DNA of 59,530 bases from an uncultured Caulobacterales bacterium (GTDB lineage: Bacteria; Pseudomonadota; Alphaproteobacteria; Caulobacterales; Maricaulaceae): NCBI GenBank assembly GCA_937929915.1, contig CALFUN010000021.1, positions 1 through 59,530 of the forward strand, in the 5' to 3' direction. Below the pieces are notes generated by a model. It was not told where the DNA came from. It did not search any database and worked only from the letters and a program-made list of their open reading frames with translations. Made by a program: the position numbers and the translations under genes. Every line of letters begins with the position of its first letter. Within the stretch, counting starts at the first letter, position 1. Of the stretch, positions 18,178 to 27,529 are shown one piece after another.

Positions 18178-19599
18178 ATGAGCAATTTTAAAAATATGTG
18201 GCGTAAGTCCTTAAAAACTACAGCCGCAGCCTGTATCATTGCAGCTATATGTGCCGCGCAAGCTTCAGCTCAATCGCTACTGCGCGATACTGAGATTGAA
18301 GAAACGCTTCAAGAATTTACCACACCTATTCTTCAAGCCGCTGAGTTAACCCCCAGCAGCGTCGATTTATATCTCGTCAATGACCCAAGTTTGAATGCCT
18401 TTGTGACGCGCGGCCAAAATATTTTCCTGCATAGCGGACTTATTTTAGAGGCCAATACACCAAACCAGCTTAAAGGGGTTATTGCTCATGAAGCTGGCCA
18501 TATTGTCGGAGCGCATATTGTTCGCCGTGATGAAGGCAATCGCAGCGCCTATGGTGCCCTTCTTATCGCGGCAGGCGTCGGCATTGCCGCCATATTAGCA
18601 GGCGAAGCTGAAGCAGGCGCGCTTGTCCTTGGCGGCTCACAGCAATTTGCACAAGTTGAAGCTCTGGCCTACTCACGTGTCAATGAAAGCGCTGCTGACC
18701 AATATGCGGCACAATTCATGGAACGTACAAACCAATCGGGATTAGGTCTTATTGCGTTTTTTGAAAAGTTTCGCGCCCAAGAAATCCTATCAAATGCCCG
18801 CCGTTTCCCCTATTTTCGCGGACATCCATTATCATCTCGCCGTATTGATGCGCTGCGTGAACGCGTCGCGGAAAGCCCGTATACAGACGTTTTAGATTCT
18901 AATGCGGATCAACATCGCCATGAAATGATGCAAGCCAAATTGCGCGGGTTTTTAAATGCACCTCAAGAAGTCTACACACTTTATCCTTTATCCGACCAAA
19001 GCAAGCCTGCCCGCTATGCTCGCTCTGTGGCTAATTTCAGAGCCGCTGATCTTAAAAATGCAATCAAAGAAGTGGATAGTTTAATCGAGGATGAACCTGA
19101 AAATCCATATTTCTATGAGCTAAAAGCCCAAATCTTATATGAAAGCGGGAAAGGCATCGAGTCGATTGCCCCGGGCCGTCGTGCATTAGATCTTAAGCCA
19201 GACGCACCTTTGCTTAAAACGGCTCTTGCCCGTTCGCTCATGCATACCGAAGACAGAGCCGATACAGATGCCGCCATAGAGCTTATTAAATCAGCGGTGC
19301 AAACAGAAGAAAATTATGGCTATGGCTGGTTTTTGCTCGCTCAAGCCTATGGCCAGAACGGCCAAAATGCGCTTGCCAAATATGCAACAGCAGAACGCTT
19401 TTACACGATTGGTGATTACCAAAGCGCGCAGTCATTTGCACAGCGCGCCCAAAAAGACTTACCTCGTAATGAACCAGAATGGCGGCGTGCATCAGACATT
19501 ATTGTGATTTCCAACTCACAATTATCAAAAAAACGAAATCGCCGCAGAGGGCCAAAACCCTTTAATTTTACTGTCTCAGGCTCTTCACAAACACAATAA
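18178..19599 (+). CDS. Periplasmic M48 metalloprotease with TPR domain (BepA-like)
   Basis: The 473-residue protein has a signal peptide (cleavage likely after AQASA), an M48 domain with the zinc motif HEAGH in VIAHEAGHIVGAH, and the downstream Glu in NESAADQYA. The C-terminal half is made of tetratricopeptide helices. This arrangement matches BepA/YfgC, a periplasmic protease and chaperone that clears stalled outer-membrane proteins such as LptD. The hydrophobic, Gly/Ala-rich stretch at about 120-145 is typical of the M48 active-site plug region. It is followed at 59 bases by a DsbA-family lipoprotein, which fits a shared role in envelope protein quality control. Confidence 0.9.
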   Translation: MSNFKNMWRKSLKTTAAACIIAAICAAQASAQSLLRDTEIEETLQEFTTPILQAAELTPSSVDLYLVNDPSLNAFVTRGQNIFLHSGLILEANTPNQLKGVIAHEAGHIVGAHIVRRDEGNRSAYGALLIAAGVGIAAILAGEAEAGALVLGGSQQFAQVEALAYSRVNESAADQYAAQFMERTNQSGLGLIAFFEKFRAQEILSNARRFPYFRGHPLSSRRIDALRERVAESPYTDVLDSNADQHRHEMMQAKLRGFLNAPQEVYTLYPLSDQSKPARYARSVANFRAADLKNAIKEVDSLIEDEPENPYFYELKAQILYESGKGIESIAPGRRALDLKPDAPLLKTALARSLMHTEDRADTDAAIELIKSAVQTEENYGYGWFLLAQAYGQNGQNALAKYATAERFYTIGDYQSAQSFAQRAQKDLPRNEPEWRRASDIIVISNSQLSKKRNRRRGPKPFNFTVSGSSQTQ

Positions 19600-19658
19600 A
19601 ACAGACCATATAAATTGTTACACCATCCTATTGGACAGCGGTTTATCGGAGCAATGCT

Positions 19659-20387
19659 ATGAAACTTTTTTTAACGTCAGCTCTATCGCTGGGCATATTC
19701 GCTTTGTCAGGGTGCGCGCAAGCCCAACAGAACGGCACAACTGACCTTGACACATCGCAGATTGAGGCGATTGTAAAAAACTATCTGCTCGAAAACCCTG
19801 AAATTATACGTGACGCACTTATAGAGCTTGAGGCCAAGCAAGACCGTGAATCCCTCGCAGCTGTTTCAGATGCGTTACATAAAGACCCGCGTGATGTTGT
19901 GATTGGGCCAAAAGACGCAAAAATTACAATCGTTGAGTTTTTCGATTATAATTGCGGTTTTTGCAAGCAATCGACGCAATGGCTCAAAGATGTTATCGAA
20001 GAACATCCAAAAGATGTGCGCGTAATCTTCAAAGAACTCCCTATTCTTGATGGCCGTAGTAAGACTTCCCGTAATGCAGCCAAAGCCGCCCTCGCTGCCA
20101 GCCGCCAAGGCAAATATTCGACGATGCATTTTTCTCTCATGGCAGAACGCAGCTTGACTCCAGAGCGCGTACGCAAAATAGCCGAGAAAGCGGGACTGGA
20201 CATGAAAAAATTCGAAAAAGACATGCAAGACCCTGAGATTGAACGCCAAATTGATGATACGATTTTACTCGCACAACGCATCCCTGCTCTCACGGGAACG
20301 CCATTTTTTGTTGTCGGTGATGAATTTGTGTCAGGTGCGAATACTGATAAATTGCAAAGAATTCTAGATAAAGCTTTAGACAGCTAG
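19659..20387 (+). CDS. DsbA-family thiol oxidoreductase lipoprotein
   Basis: The 242-residue protein begins with a lipoprotein signal (lipobox LSGC). It carries a short N-terminal oligomerisation-like segment with the ENPEIIRDAL motif, then a DsbA-type thioredoxin fold with CGFC in DYNCGFCK and the cis-proline in TGTPFFVV. The N-terminal segment resembles Com1/ScsC-like proteins, which can act as disulfide isomerases. It would act in the periplasm, tethered to a membrane. A GGAG ribosome site lies 8 bases before the ATG. It probably follows the M48 gene in one transcript. Confidence 0.88.
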   Translation: MKLFLTSALSLGIFALSGCAQAQQNGTTDLDTSQIEAIVKNYLLENPEIIRDALIELEAKQDRESLAAVSDALHKDPRDVVIGPKDAKITIVEFFDYNCGFCKQSTQWLKDVIEEHPKDVRVIFKELPILDGRSKTSRNAAKAALAASRQGKYSTMHFSLMAERSLTPERVRKIAEKAGLDMKKFEKDMQDPEIERQIDDTILLAQRIPALTGTPFFVVGDEFVSGANTDKLQRILDKALDS

Positions 20388-20419
20388 GCCGCTATGAGGC
20401 CAGCAAGCCGGTAATACGC

Positions 20420-21793
20420 TTATTCTGCAGCCGCTTGATATTGCGCGGTTTGTGTCTTAGCCCTATCCGTTTCAGGCACGGCATAGGTCAGCACAACCGT
20501 AAAAGAGCTGCCAACACCAACTTCACTGTCCACAGTTATCTTTCCGTCCATAAGGTCAATCAAACCGCTTGCAATCGTCAACCCTAAGCCTATACCGCCA
20601 TGGCGTCGTTTGATAGACCCATCTTGTTGTGTAAAACGCTCAAACATGCGCTCAATATTTTCAGGCGCAATGCCAATACCTGTATCTGTGACAATCACAA
20701 TAAGCTGAATGCGGCCTTGCGAATCAATTTGGCTTTTAACCGTTAATTCGACAGCGCCTTTATCCGTAAATTTAATCGCATTATTTAGTAATGTACATAT
20801 AATTTGCCCTGTCCTAACCTCATCACCTATGAGCATTTTTGGCACATTGGGCGCCATGCGCGCTTTAAAAGCAAGCCCTTTCTTGGCCGCAATCGCCGCA
20901 TAAGGCTGAACAGTCTCTTTCAAAACTGCGCCTATATTAAAAGGCTCATCATCCAGTTTGACACGGCCGGCATCTAATTGCGCAAAGAGTAAAACATTGC
21001 CAACAATCATCTGCAAATCTCGACCTGAATCACGGATTATCGTTGTAAGTTCACGTTGTTCTTCGTCTAAATTCGTGTCTTCCAAAACGTCGTTCATCCC
21101 AATAATACCATTCATGGGGGTAAAAAGCTCATGGCTCATTGTGGCTAGAAAATCCGTCTTGGCCCGATCTGACTCTTGCGCTGCAGTGATGCCTGCTTCA
21201 AGTTCATCAAAAGCTTCATGCATATTTTTTGAGAAAAACGCGCCCACCATTGTAATTAATATAGAAGCCAAGCTGGCTTGCATAGCGCGCTGAAAATTAC
21301 GATCCGCAAATTTCTCAACATCAAATATCGGCGTGTAATCATAATTTAAGCTTAGTCCCCATAACATCCAAATTATAAGTAGAGAAAACGCCCCAAAAGC
21401 ACATGTGGCACGCCAACCGCAGATAAAGCCATTAACGATAATCCCCAAAACAAAGAATGGCAGCAAAGCTGAATTTATACCCGTATTTTGGTTCATCGCG
21501 GATGACATAGTCCCAAGAACAATCAGCACAGAATATATAAGTGCATAAGTTTCAAACCGTTTATGGCTACGTAAATAAACAATCGTAATCAGAACTAGGC
21601 CACACGCCATAACAGAGACTAAATGATCAAAACTCAAGCCATATGTATAATACATAGCTGCCAGATTAATCAGTTGCGTGGCAATAAATGCCAGCCCCAT
21701 CATGTAAACGGCGCGCGCGCGCATAAATCCGCTTTTTGACGTTAGCTCGTCAAATCGTAAAAATTGTTCAATTTTATCAAAGACATTACGCAT
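20420..21793 (-). CDS. Membrane sensor histidine kinase with unusual H-box
   Basis: The 457-residue kinase has about six membrane helices (about residues 25-200, MASE-like), a short coiled coil, a HisKA domain and a HATPase domain. The phospho-acceptor is H221 in MSHELFTPMNGI. The normal H-box is HELRTP; here Phe224 replaces Arg. The N-box (LLNNAIKFTDKG), G1 (DTGIGI) and G2 (GGIGLGL) are intact. There is no receiver domain and no adjacent response regulator, so it is an orphan kinase. The ATG at 21793 is preferred; a GTG six codons earlier (21811) is possible and neither has a strong ribosome site. Confidence 0.85.
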   Translation of the reverse strand: MRNVFDKIEQFLRFDELTSKSGFMRARAVYMMGLAFIATQLINLAAMYYTYGLSFDHLVSVMACGLVLITIVYLRSHKRFETYALIYSVLIVLGTMSSAMNQNTGINSALLPFFVLGIIVNGFICGWRATCAFGAFSLLIIWMLWGLSLNYDYTPIFDVEKFADRNFQRAMQASLASILITMVGAFFSKNMHEAFDELEAGITAAQESDRAKTDFLATMSHELFTPMNGIIGMNDVLEDTNLDEEQRELTTIIRDSGRDLQMIVGNVLLFAQLDAGRVKLDDEPFNIGAVLKETVQPYAAIAAKKGLAFKARMAPNVPKMLIGDEVRTGQIICTLLNNAIKFTDKGAVELTVKSQIDSQGRIQLIVIVTDTGIGIAPENIERMFERFTQQDGSIKRRHGGIGLGLTIASGLIDLMDGKITVDSEVGVGSSFTVVLTYAVPETDRAKTQTAQYQAAAE

Positions 21794-21944
21794 AGATTTT
21801 AGATTAACCACAGAGTTATTAGCAAATAATTGATGCGAGCTTTATAACGTCAAACAAACCGCAATATGGTGAAAATAAAAATGCACGCCGCTATATTTTG
21901 AATAGGTTTTCCATAATAAAGCAAGAACAAAACAGAAACAAAAC

Positions 21945-21975
21945 TTGACATTCTGCGTAAAAACAGGCCTATAGT
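21945..21975 (+). promoter_or_regulatory. Probable sigma-70 promoter of radA
   Basis: A perfect -35 TTGACA (21945-21950) is followed after 19 bases by TATAGT (21970-21975), in front of the GAGGAA ribosome site and the ATG at 21996. The spacing is slightly long, so an alternative -10 one or two bases earlier is possible. Confidence 0.5.
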
Positions 21976-21995
21976 CTTACAAAGAGGAATTTAAG

Positions 21996-23399
21996 ATGCC
22001 TAAGCCTAGCTCTATTTTTGTGTGCCAATCTTGCGGAACTGTTCATGCTAAATGGGCCGGACGCTGCGATGCTTGCGCGGAATGGAATACTCTTGTCGAA
22101 GAAACCCAGAGTCAAAATGCCAAACCTGCTCATAAGCGCCGCAAAGGCCGAGGCCTCGCATTTGTCGATCTGGGCGGGGAAAGCCAAGATGTTCCGCGTC
22201 TTAAGACCAATATAGGGGAGCTTGATCGTGTTACAGGCGGCGGGCTTGTGCCGGGATCGGCTCTGCTTGTCGGCGGTGATCCGGGGATTGGGAAATCAAC
22301 ATTGCTGCTGCAAGCCACTGGCCGCCTTGCTGCCTCTGGTATTCGTACAGCCTATATATCAGGCGAAGAATCTACCGGGCAAGTGCGCCGCCGTGCCAAA
22401 CGATTAAACGTATCAGATACGCCCGTTTCGCTCGCGGCTGAAACCTCACTTGGCCCAATACTTGACGCGCTTATGGTCGAAAAACCGCAAGTCGTGATTA
22501 TCGATTCCATTCAAACATTATGGACAGATCAACTCGGCGCAGCGCCTGGAACTGTTGCACAAGTCAGGGCCTGCGCGCAGGAGCTGACACGTTTTGCTAA
22601 AAAAAGCGGAGCCTGCGTTATCCTTGTTGGCCATGTCACCAAAGATGGACAAATTGCTGGCCCGCGCGTGGTTGAACATATGGTGGATGCTGTACTTTAT
22701 TTTGAAGGCGACCGCGCACATCAATTTCGTATTTTACGCGCACATAAAAATCGCTTTGGCCCAACAGATGAAATCGGTGTTTTTGAAATGCGCGAAACGG
22801 GCCTTACCGAAGTCCCAAACCCGTCAGCCTTATTCCTCGATGGGCGCGGGGAAACCTCTACGGGCGCAGCCGTCTTTGCGGGCCTTGAAGGTTCTCGTCC
22901 AGTTCTGACTGAAATTCAAGCCCTTGTGGCCCCTGCCGCCTTTGGTACGCCGCGCCGCGCCGTTGTTGGCTGGGATAGCGGACGGCTGGCAATGGTGCTG
23001 GCTGTACTTGAAGCGCGTTGCGGGGTAAGTTTTGCGGGCAAAGATGTTTATTTAAACGTGGCGGGCGGATTACGCATTAATGAACCTGCCGCAGATCTCG
23101 CCGTCGCCGCAGCTATAGCCTCATCCGCCTTTGACATGCCGCTTCCATCCGATTCGGTTGTTTTTGGTGAGATTAGCCTATCAGGGGATGTACGCCCCGT
23201 AGGCCGCGCCGATGCACGCCTCAAAGAAGCGGCCAAGCTTGGGTTTAAGCGCGCTATTGCCCCTCATCCGATAAAATCTAAAGAGAATGACAATTCGGTT
23301 CTTCCCCTTATAGCAATCAAAGCTTTGCCAGACCTCATCAAACGTGTAGAAGCAAGTCAGGATAGCGGCCTTGACCATCCAACGACATGGGCCGCCTAA
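21996..23399 (+). CDS. radA: DNA repair protein RadA
   Basis: The 467-residue protein shows the full RadA/Sms plan: N-terminal zinc finger (CQSCG...CDAC), RecA-like ATPase with Walker A GGDPGIGKSTL, the RadA signature HKNRFGPTDEIG, and a C-terminal Lon-protease-like domain. RadA processes branched recombination intermediates as a hexameric helicase. It is followed by cvpA after 20 bases and then purF, a conserved alphaproteobacterial order. Confidence 0.96.
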   Translation: MPKPSSIFVCQSCGTVHAKWAGRCDACAEWNTLVEETQSQNAKPAHKRRKGRGLAFVDLGGESQDVPRLKTNIGELDRVTGGGLVPGSALLVGGDPGIGKSTLLLQATGRLAASGIRTAYISGEESTGQVRRRAKRLNVSDTPVSLAAETSLGPILDALMVEKPQVVIIDSIQTLWTDQLGAAPGTVAQVRACAQELTRFAKKSGACVILVGHVTKDGQIAGPRVVEHMVDAVLYFEGDRAHQFRILRAHKNRFGPTDEIGVFEMRETGLTEVPNPSALFLDGRGETSTGAAVFAGLEGSRPVLTEIQALVAPAAFGTPRRAVVGWDSGRLAMVLAVLEARCGVSFAGKDVYLNVAGGLRINEPAADLAVAAAIASSAFDMPLPSDSVVFGEISLSGDVRPVGRADARLKEAAKLGFKRAIAPHPIKSKENDNSVLPLIAIKALPDLIKRVEASQDSGLDHPTTWAA

Positions 23400-23419
23400 A
23401 CTGAGGATGTGCCGCGCTT

Positions 23420-24103
23420 ATGCTTACTGGACTCATCTCCATTGGGGGATTTGATTTTAACGGCTTTGATATAGCTGTTTTAATTTTACTTGGTATTTCG
23501 CTGCTCTATGCCGCATCGCGAGGGCTAGCGCGCGAAGTTATCTCTATTTTGGCCATCACACTTGCGGCCACAATCACGCTCTTTGTTTGGGGACAATTTC
23601 GCTTTGCCGCGCATGATTTCATCTCCCCGCCTTGGCTCGCAGATGGCGCCCTTGTCTTAGGTGTTGGCGCTCTGACATATCTAGTGGTACTGAGTGTTTT
23701 ATCCAAATTAACAAAATCTCTAAAAGGCAAAGACGTTGGGTTCATTGACCGATTGCTTGGCGCAGGCTTTGGCATTGCCCGCGGGCTTATTATCGCCGCC
23801 CTTGGTGTTATGGTCTTAACCTCCCAACACCGCACCAGCGCAGAAGCTCAAGAATTTCGCGAATATATTGAAGATAATAATATTCCCTCTGACATTGTTG
23901 AAAAAATGCCGAAATCCATGCGAGAGCAATTAGAAGCCGAGCCAAAACCGCTCCCAACACTGTTACAAGATTCCACTTTTTATCCGCTGCTAGATAAGAT
24001 AGGGAGCGCGATAAGAGCCTTGCCATTTGCAAAAATGCGATCATATGCTGACCGCATTAAAGATGGTGATTTTGACGCGATTGCGGAGGACTTAAAGCAA
24101 TGA
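23420..24103 (+). CDS. cvpA: CvpA family membrane protein
   Basis: The 227-residue protein has four hydrophobic segments in its first 140 residues, including GVGALTYLVVLSVLSKL and GARGLIIAALGV-like stretches, and the CvpA signature RGLAREVISIL near residue 33. The C-terminal tail is soluble and charged. The family is named for colicin V production, but its general role in the inner membrane is unclear. Its last four bases overlap the start of purF, so the two are translationally coupled, the classic cvpA-purF arrangement. Confidence 0.92.
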   Translation: MLTGLISIGGFDFNGFDIAVLILLGISLLYAASRGLAREVISILAITLAATITLFVWGQFRFAAHDFISPPWLADGALVLGVGALTYLVVLSVLSKLTKSLKGKDVGFIDRLLGAGFGIARGLIIAALGVMVLTSQHRTSAEAQEFREYIEDNNIPSDIVEKMPKSMREQLEAEPKPLPTLLQDSTFYPLLDKIGSAIRALPFAKMRSYADRIKDGDFDAIAEDLKQ

Positions 24104-25602
24104 CACACAAAACCGCGCCCATGCCCTCTTATGAGCTTAATCCATCATGCGAAATTGACCCGAATGATGACAAAATTCGCGAAGAATGCGGTGTTTTTGG
24201 CATTTTCGGCCTCGCAAATGCCGCCTCACTAACAGCCTTAGGGCTACATGCTTTGCAACATCGCGGCCAAGAAGCTTGCGGTATTGCCGCATCGGATGGT
24301 GAAAAATTCCATACAGAGCGCCATCTTGGACTTGTCGGCGATAATTTCACAGGCGAAGATCCATCAGAGCGCCTGCCGGGCCATATTTCTATCGGGCATA
24401 ACCGATATTCGACAGCGGGCCAGACAATCCTGCGCAATGTACAGCCATTATTTTCAGAGCTGCATACAGGCGGGTTTGCGCTTGCCCATAATGGCCACCT
24501 GACCAATGCCTATACGCTCAAAGAACAACTTGTCGAAAAAGGCGCGATTTTCCAATCAACCTCTGACACCGAAGTTCTTATCCATTTGATAGCGCGCGCG
24601 CAGAGCGGAGAATTTATTGACCGCTTTATTTCCGCCATTCGCCAAGTCGATGGGGGGTATGCCTTTATCGGTATGACGAATAATATGCTCATTGGCGCGC
24701 GTGATCGTTTTGGTATTCGCCCGCTTCTGATTGGCCGTGTTGGGAATAGCTATGTTTTAGCCTCGGAAACCTGTGCTTTTGACATGATTGATGCCGAATT
24801 TATCCGCGAAGTTGCTCCTGGCGAAGTTGTGGTTATCAATGAAGACGGCATTCGCTCTTTCACAGCTTTTCCGAATACTCAGTCACGACCCTGTATTTTT
24901 GAATTTGTTTATTTTGCCCGCCCTGACAGTGTTGTCGGCGGTAAAAGCGTCTATGAGGTGCGCAAACGCATGGGGCGCCGTCTTGCGCAAGAAACCCCTG
25001 CTGATGTCGACGTGATTATCCCCGTCCCCGATAGCGGCGTACCCGCTGCGCTGGGGTACTCACAAGAAACAGGTATTCCATTTGAGCTGGGGATTATCCG
25101 AAATCACTATGTTGGCCGCACCTTTATTCAGCCCACACAGCAAATCCGCGATATGGGCGTGCGCCTAAAACATTCAGCGAACCGGGCCATGATAGAAGGT
25201 AAACGTGTTTTGCTCGTTGATGATTCGATTGTTCGCGGGACAACATCGACCAAAATCGTACGCATGATAAAAGCGGCAGGTGCCAAAGAAGTTCACTTCC
25301 GCTCGGCCTCCCCGCCCATTAAATTCCCTGACCATTATGGTATTGATATGCCGACGAAAGAAAAACTCATCGCGGCAAATTACTCGCTCGAAGATATGAC
25401 GGAAATGCTTGAAGTTGATAGTCTTGGTTTCTTGTCTGTCGAAGGCTTATATTGGGCCATGGGCGAGGAGTACCGCGAAGCAGACGCGCCGCAATATACC
25501 GATCATTGCTTTACGGGGGCGTATCCGACACCGCTCATTGATCGTGACCGCAAGGTCATTGGCGGCTCAGGTCAGCTCTCATTCCTCGTGGAAGTTGCAT
25601 AA
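24100..25602 (+). CDS. purF: Amidophosphoribosyltransferase
   Basis: The 500-residue enzyme makes 5-phosphoribosylamine from PRPP and glutamine, the first committed step of purine synthesis. The N-terminal Ntn-hydrolase domain has its nucleophile in REECGVFG, preceded by a propeptide of about 29 residues that should be cleaved. The PRPP loop is LLVDDSIVRGTTS. The C-terminal region reads FPDHYGIDMP where the Bacillus-type enzyme has a cysteine, and only one Cys remains in the late CxxC region (TDHCFTG). It is therefore probably the form without an iron-sulfur cluster. Its start overlaps cvpA. Confidence 0.95.
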   Translation: MTHKTAPMPSYELNPSCEIDPNDDKIREECGVFGIFGLANAASLTALGLHALQHRGQEACGIAASDGEKFHTERHLGLVGDNFTGEDPSERLPGHISIGHNRYSTAGQTILRNVQPLFSELHTGGFALAHNGHLTNAYTLKEQLVEKGAIFQSTSDTEVLIHLIARAQSGEFIDRFISAIRQVDGGYAFIGMTNNMLIGARDRFGIRPLLIGRVGNSYVLASETCAFDMIDAEFIREVAPGEVVVINEDGIRSFTAFPNTQSRPCIFEFVYFARPDSVVGGKSVYEVRKRMGRRLAQETPADVDVIIPVPDSGVPAALGYSQETGIPFELGIIRNHYVGRTFIQPTQQIRDMGVRLKHSANRAMIEGKRVLLVDDSIVRGTTSTKIVRMIKAAGAKEVHFRSASPPIKFPDHYGIDMPTKEKLIAANYSLEDMTEMLEVDSLGFLSVEGLYWAMGEEYREADAPQYTDHCFTGAYPTPLIDRDRKVIGGSGQLSFLVEVA

Positions 25603-25610
25603 AACCCATC

Positions 25611-26345
25611 ATGTCTGGTAAATTTAAAGATCGTATTCTCCTCATCACTGGGGCATCTCGCGGCATTGGTTACGCCGCGGCCAAAGCTCTGGCTGCGCAA
25701 GGCGCACATATCATCGCGACGGCGCGCACCCAAGGCGGGCTTGAAGACCTAGACGACGCTATTAAGGCTGCGGGCGGGCGCTGCACCCTCGTGCCAATGG
25801 ATATAAAAGATTTTGACGCGATTGACCGCCTCGGCGCAGCACTACAAGAGCGCTTTGGACGTTTGGACGGATTACTCGCAAATGCAGGGGCGCTTGGCGA
25901 TATTAGTCCTGTGCCGCATATCACCCCTAAAACATGGGACGATGTTTTCGCCGTCAATGTCACGGCAAATTACCGCCTCATTCGCTCTATGGATCCACTT
26001 TTGCGCGCCTCGGATGCGGGGCGGGCTGTCTTTGTCAGCTCCAGCGTTGCTAGCCGGCCGCGGGCCTATTGGGGATGCTACGGCGCAGCCAAAGCCGCGA
26101 TGGAAAATTTTGTCTCAGCTTACGCGCAAGAAACCAACGTCACTTCCCTCAACGTCAATATTCTTGACCCCGGAGCCATGAGAACCGCCATGCGGGCCAA
26201 AGCAATGCCCGGCGAAGACCCCGCCGCTCTGCCTGCGCCAGAAAGCATCACGCCGTTAATCCTCGATATGCTATCACCAAGCTATGATAAAACGGATGAG
26301 CTTATCGCCTTTCGGAAAACGGCCTATTTTAAAGGCCAACTCTAA
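25611..26345 (+). CDS. Short-chain dehydrogenase/reductase
   Basis: The 244-residue protein is a classical SDR. The nucleotide-binding motif is TGASRGIG near residue 14, followed by NAGALG. The active site has Ser in VSSSVASR and Tyr/Lys in YGAAK. The substrate is unknown. It lies 8 bases after purF in the same direction, as seen in related genomes, and ends convergently with the alcohol dehydrogenase gene. Confidence 0.9.
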   Translation: MSGKFKDRILLITGASRGIGYAAAKALAAQGAHIIATARTQGGLEDLDDAIKAAGGRCTLVPMDIKDFDAIDRLGAALQERFGRLDGLLANAGALGDISPVPHITPKTWDDVFAVNVTANYRLIRSMDPLLRASDAGRAVFVSSSVASRPRAYWGCYGAAKAAMENFVSAYAQETNVTSLNVNILDPGAMRTAMRAKAMPGEDPAALPAPESITPLILDMLSPSYDKTDELIAFRKTAYFKGQL

Positions 26346-26477
26346 CGCCAATCTCGCATGTTGAATTGAAACAATGTCTAGAGGCTTTCTTCCAAGACAT
26401 GCGCAATTCTTAAGGCAAGCTCCAGTGACAATGACATGACATGGCGCTTTAATCGCCGTGACCAAGCGGGCTTTCCC

Positions 26478-27488
26478 CTAGCCTTCATTTAGCAATACAA
26501 CGCGGTAACGGGCTTTGCCGCTTTTTAGGTGATCAATCGCAGCATTAATATCCTGCATTGGGAAATATTCGGCTGTGGGGGTGATGTTATGGCGCGCGCA
26601 GAAATCTAGCATTTTTGCGACCATATCTGGCGCGCCTGTATCCGAGCCGCCGACGGATTTCTGTCCGCTAATCATCGCGCCCGCCGAAATGCCCATTGGG
26701 TCTTTCACCATCCCCACCGTGATGAGCTGGCCTTCTGGGGCCAAACTCGCCATATATCTATGCCAAGGCAAGCTAACATTGACCGTAGAGAGGATGAAAT
26801 CAAACTGCCCGCGTAGCGCTTTTAACGCCGCGTCATCACGGCTATTGACGACATGATGTGCACCGAGCGCAGTTAGCTCAGATGCTTTATCCATATGGCT
26901 GGTAAAGGCCGTCACCTCACAGCCCCAAGCCCGCGTAAATTGCAGCGCCAAATGCCCTAGCCCGCCAATACCGATAATGGCCACCTTATCTGTCGGTTTC
27001 ACACCAAAATCGAGCAATGGCGCGAAAACTGTGATGCCGCCGCAAAATAGCGGCCCTGCCGATTTCGCATCAAGCCCGTCAGGCAGAGGCACGGCCCAAA
27101 TATCTTGCACTCGCAAGCGGTCTGCAAAGCCGCCGCGCCCGCGAATGGTTGTCGTTAAACTCTGGCAGCGTTGCTGCCGCCCTGATAGGCATGGCGAACA
27201 ATGCATGCAGCTATAGGCGTTCCACCCTGCTCCGACCCTCTGGCCAATTTGCAAGTTTTGAACGTGATCCCCCATAGCCGTCACAATGCCGATAGCTTCA
27301 TGACCTGCGACAAGCGGATATTGGCTCGATCGCCAATCATTATTTATCATCGATAGATCAGAATGACATAACCCGCAGGACTCCACAGTCATCTCAATCT
27401 CATGCGGGCCAAGCGCGCCGACTTCAAATTCAAAAGGTTCAAGAACGCCGCCCGCTTCATGCGCAGCATAGGCTTTAATTATCGTCAT
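26478..27488 (-). CDS. Zinc-dependent alcohol dehydrogenase, CAD/YahK-like
   Basis: The 336-residue medium-chain dehydrogenase has catalytic-zinc ligands in CGLCHSDLS and GHEAIG, and the structural-zinc cluster CMHCSPCLSGRQQRC with four cysteines. The cofactor-binding motif is GIGGLGHLA. The sequence pattern fits the cinnamyl-alcohol/YahK group, which usually reduces aldehydes with NADPH. The exact substrate cannot be inferred. It lies just downstream of der on the other side of a short gap and may be read as a separate unit. Confidence 0.9.
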   Translation of the reverse strand: MTIIKAYAAHEAGGVLEPFEFEVGALGPHEIEMTVESCGLCHSDLSMINNDWRSSQYPLVAGHEAIGIVTAMGDHVQNLQIGQRVGAGWNAYSCMHCSPCLSGRQQRCQSLTTTIRGRGGFADRLRVQDIWAVPLPDGLDAKSAGPLFCGGITVFAPLLDFGVKPTDKVAIIGIGGLGHLALQFTRAWGCEVTAFTSHMDKASELTALGAHHVVNSRDDAALKALRGQFDFILSTVNVSLPWHRYMASLAPEGQLITVGMVKDPMGISAGAMISGQKSVGGSDTGAPDMVAKMLDFCARHNITPTAEYFPMQDINAAIDHLKSGKARYRVVLLNEG

Positions 27489-27529
27489 AATGTCGTCCTG
27501 TACGCCGTAATCAACACAAAGTCAGGGCA

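Noticed and set aside
21926-21940. LexA-like GAAC-N7-AAAC before radA
   Set aside because: The second half lacks the G, so it does not meet the motif.
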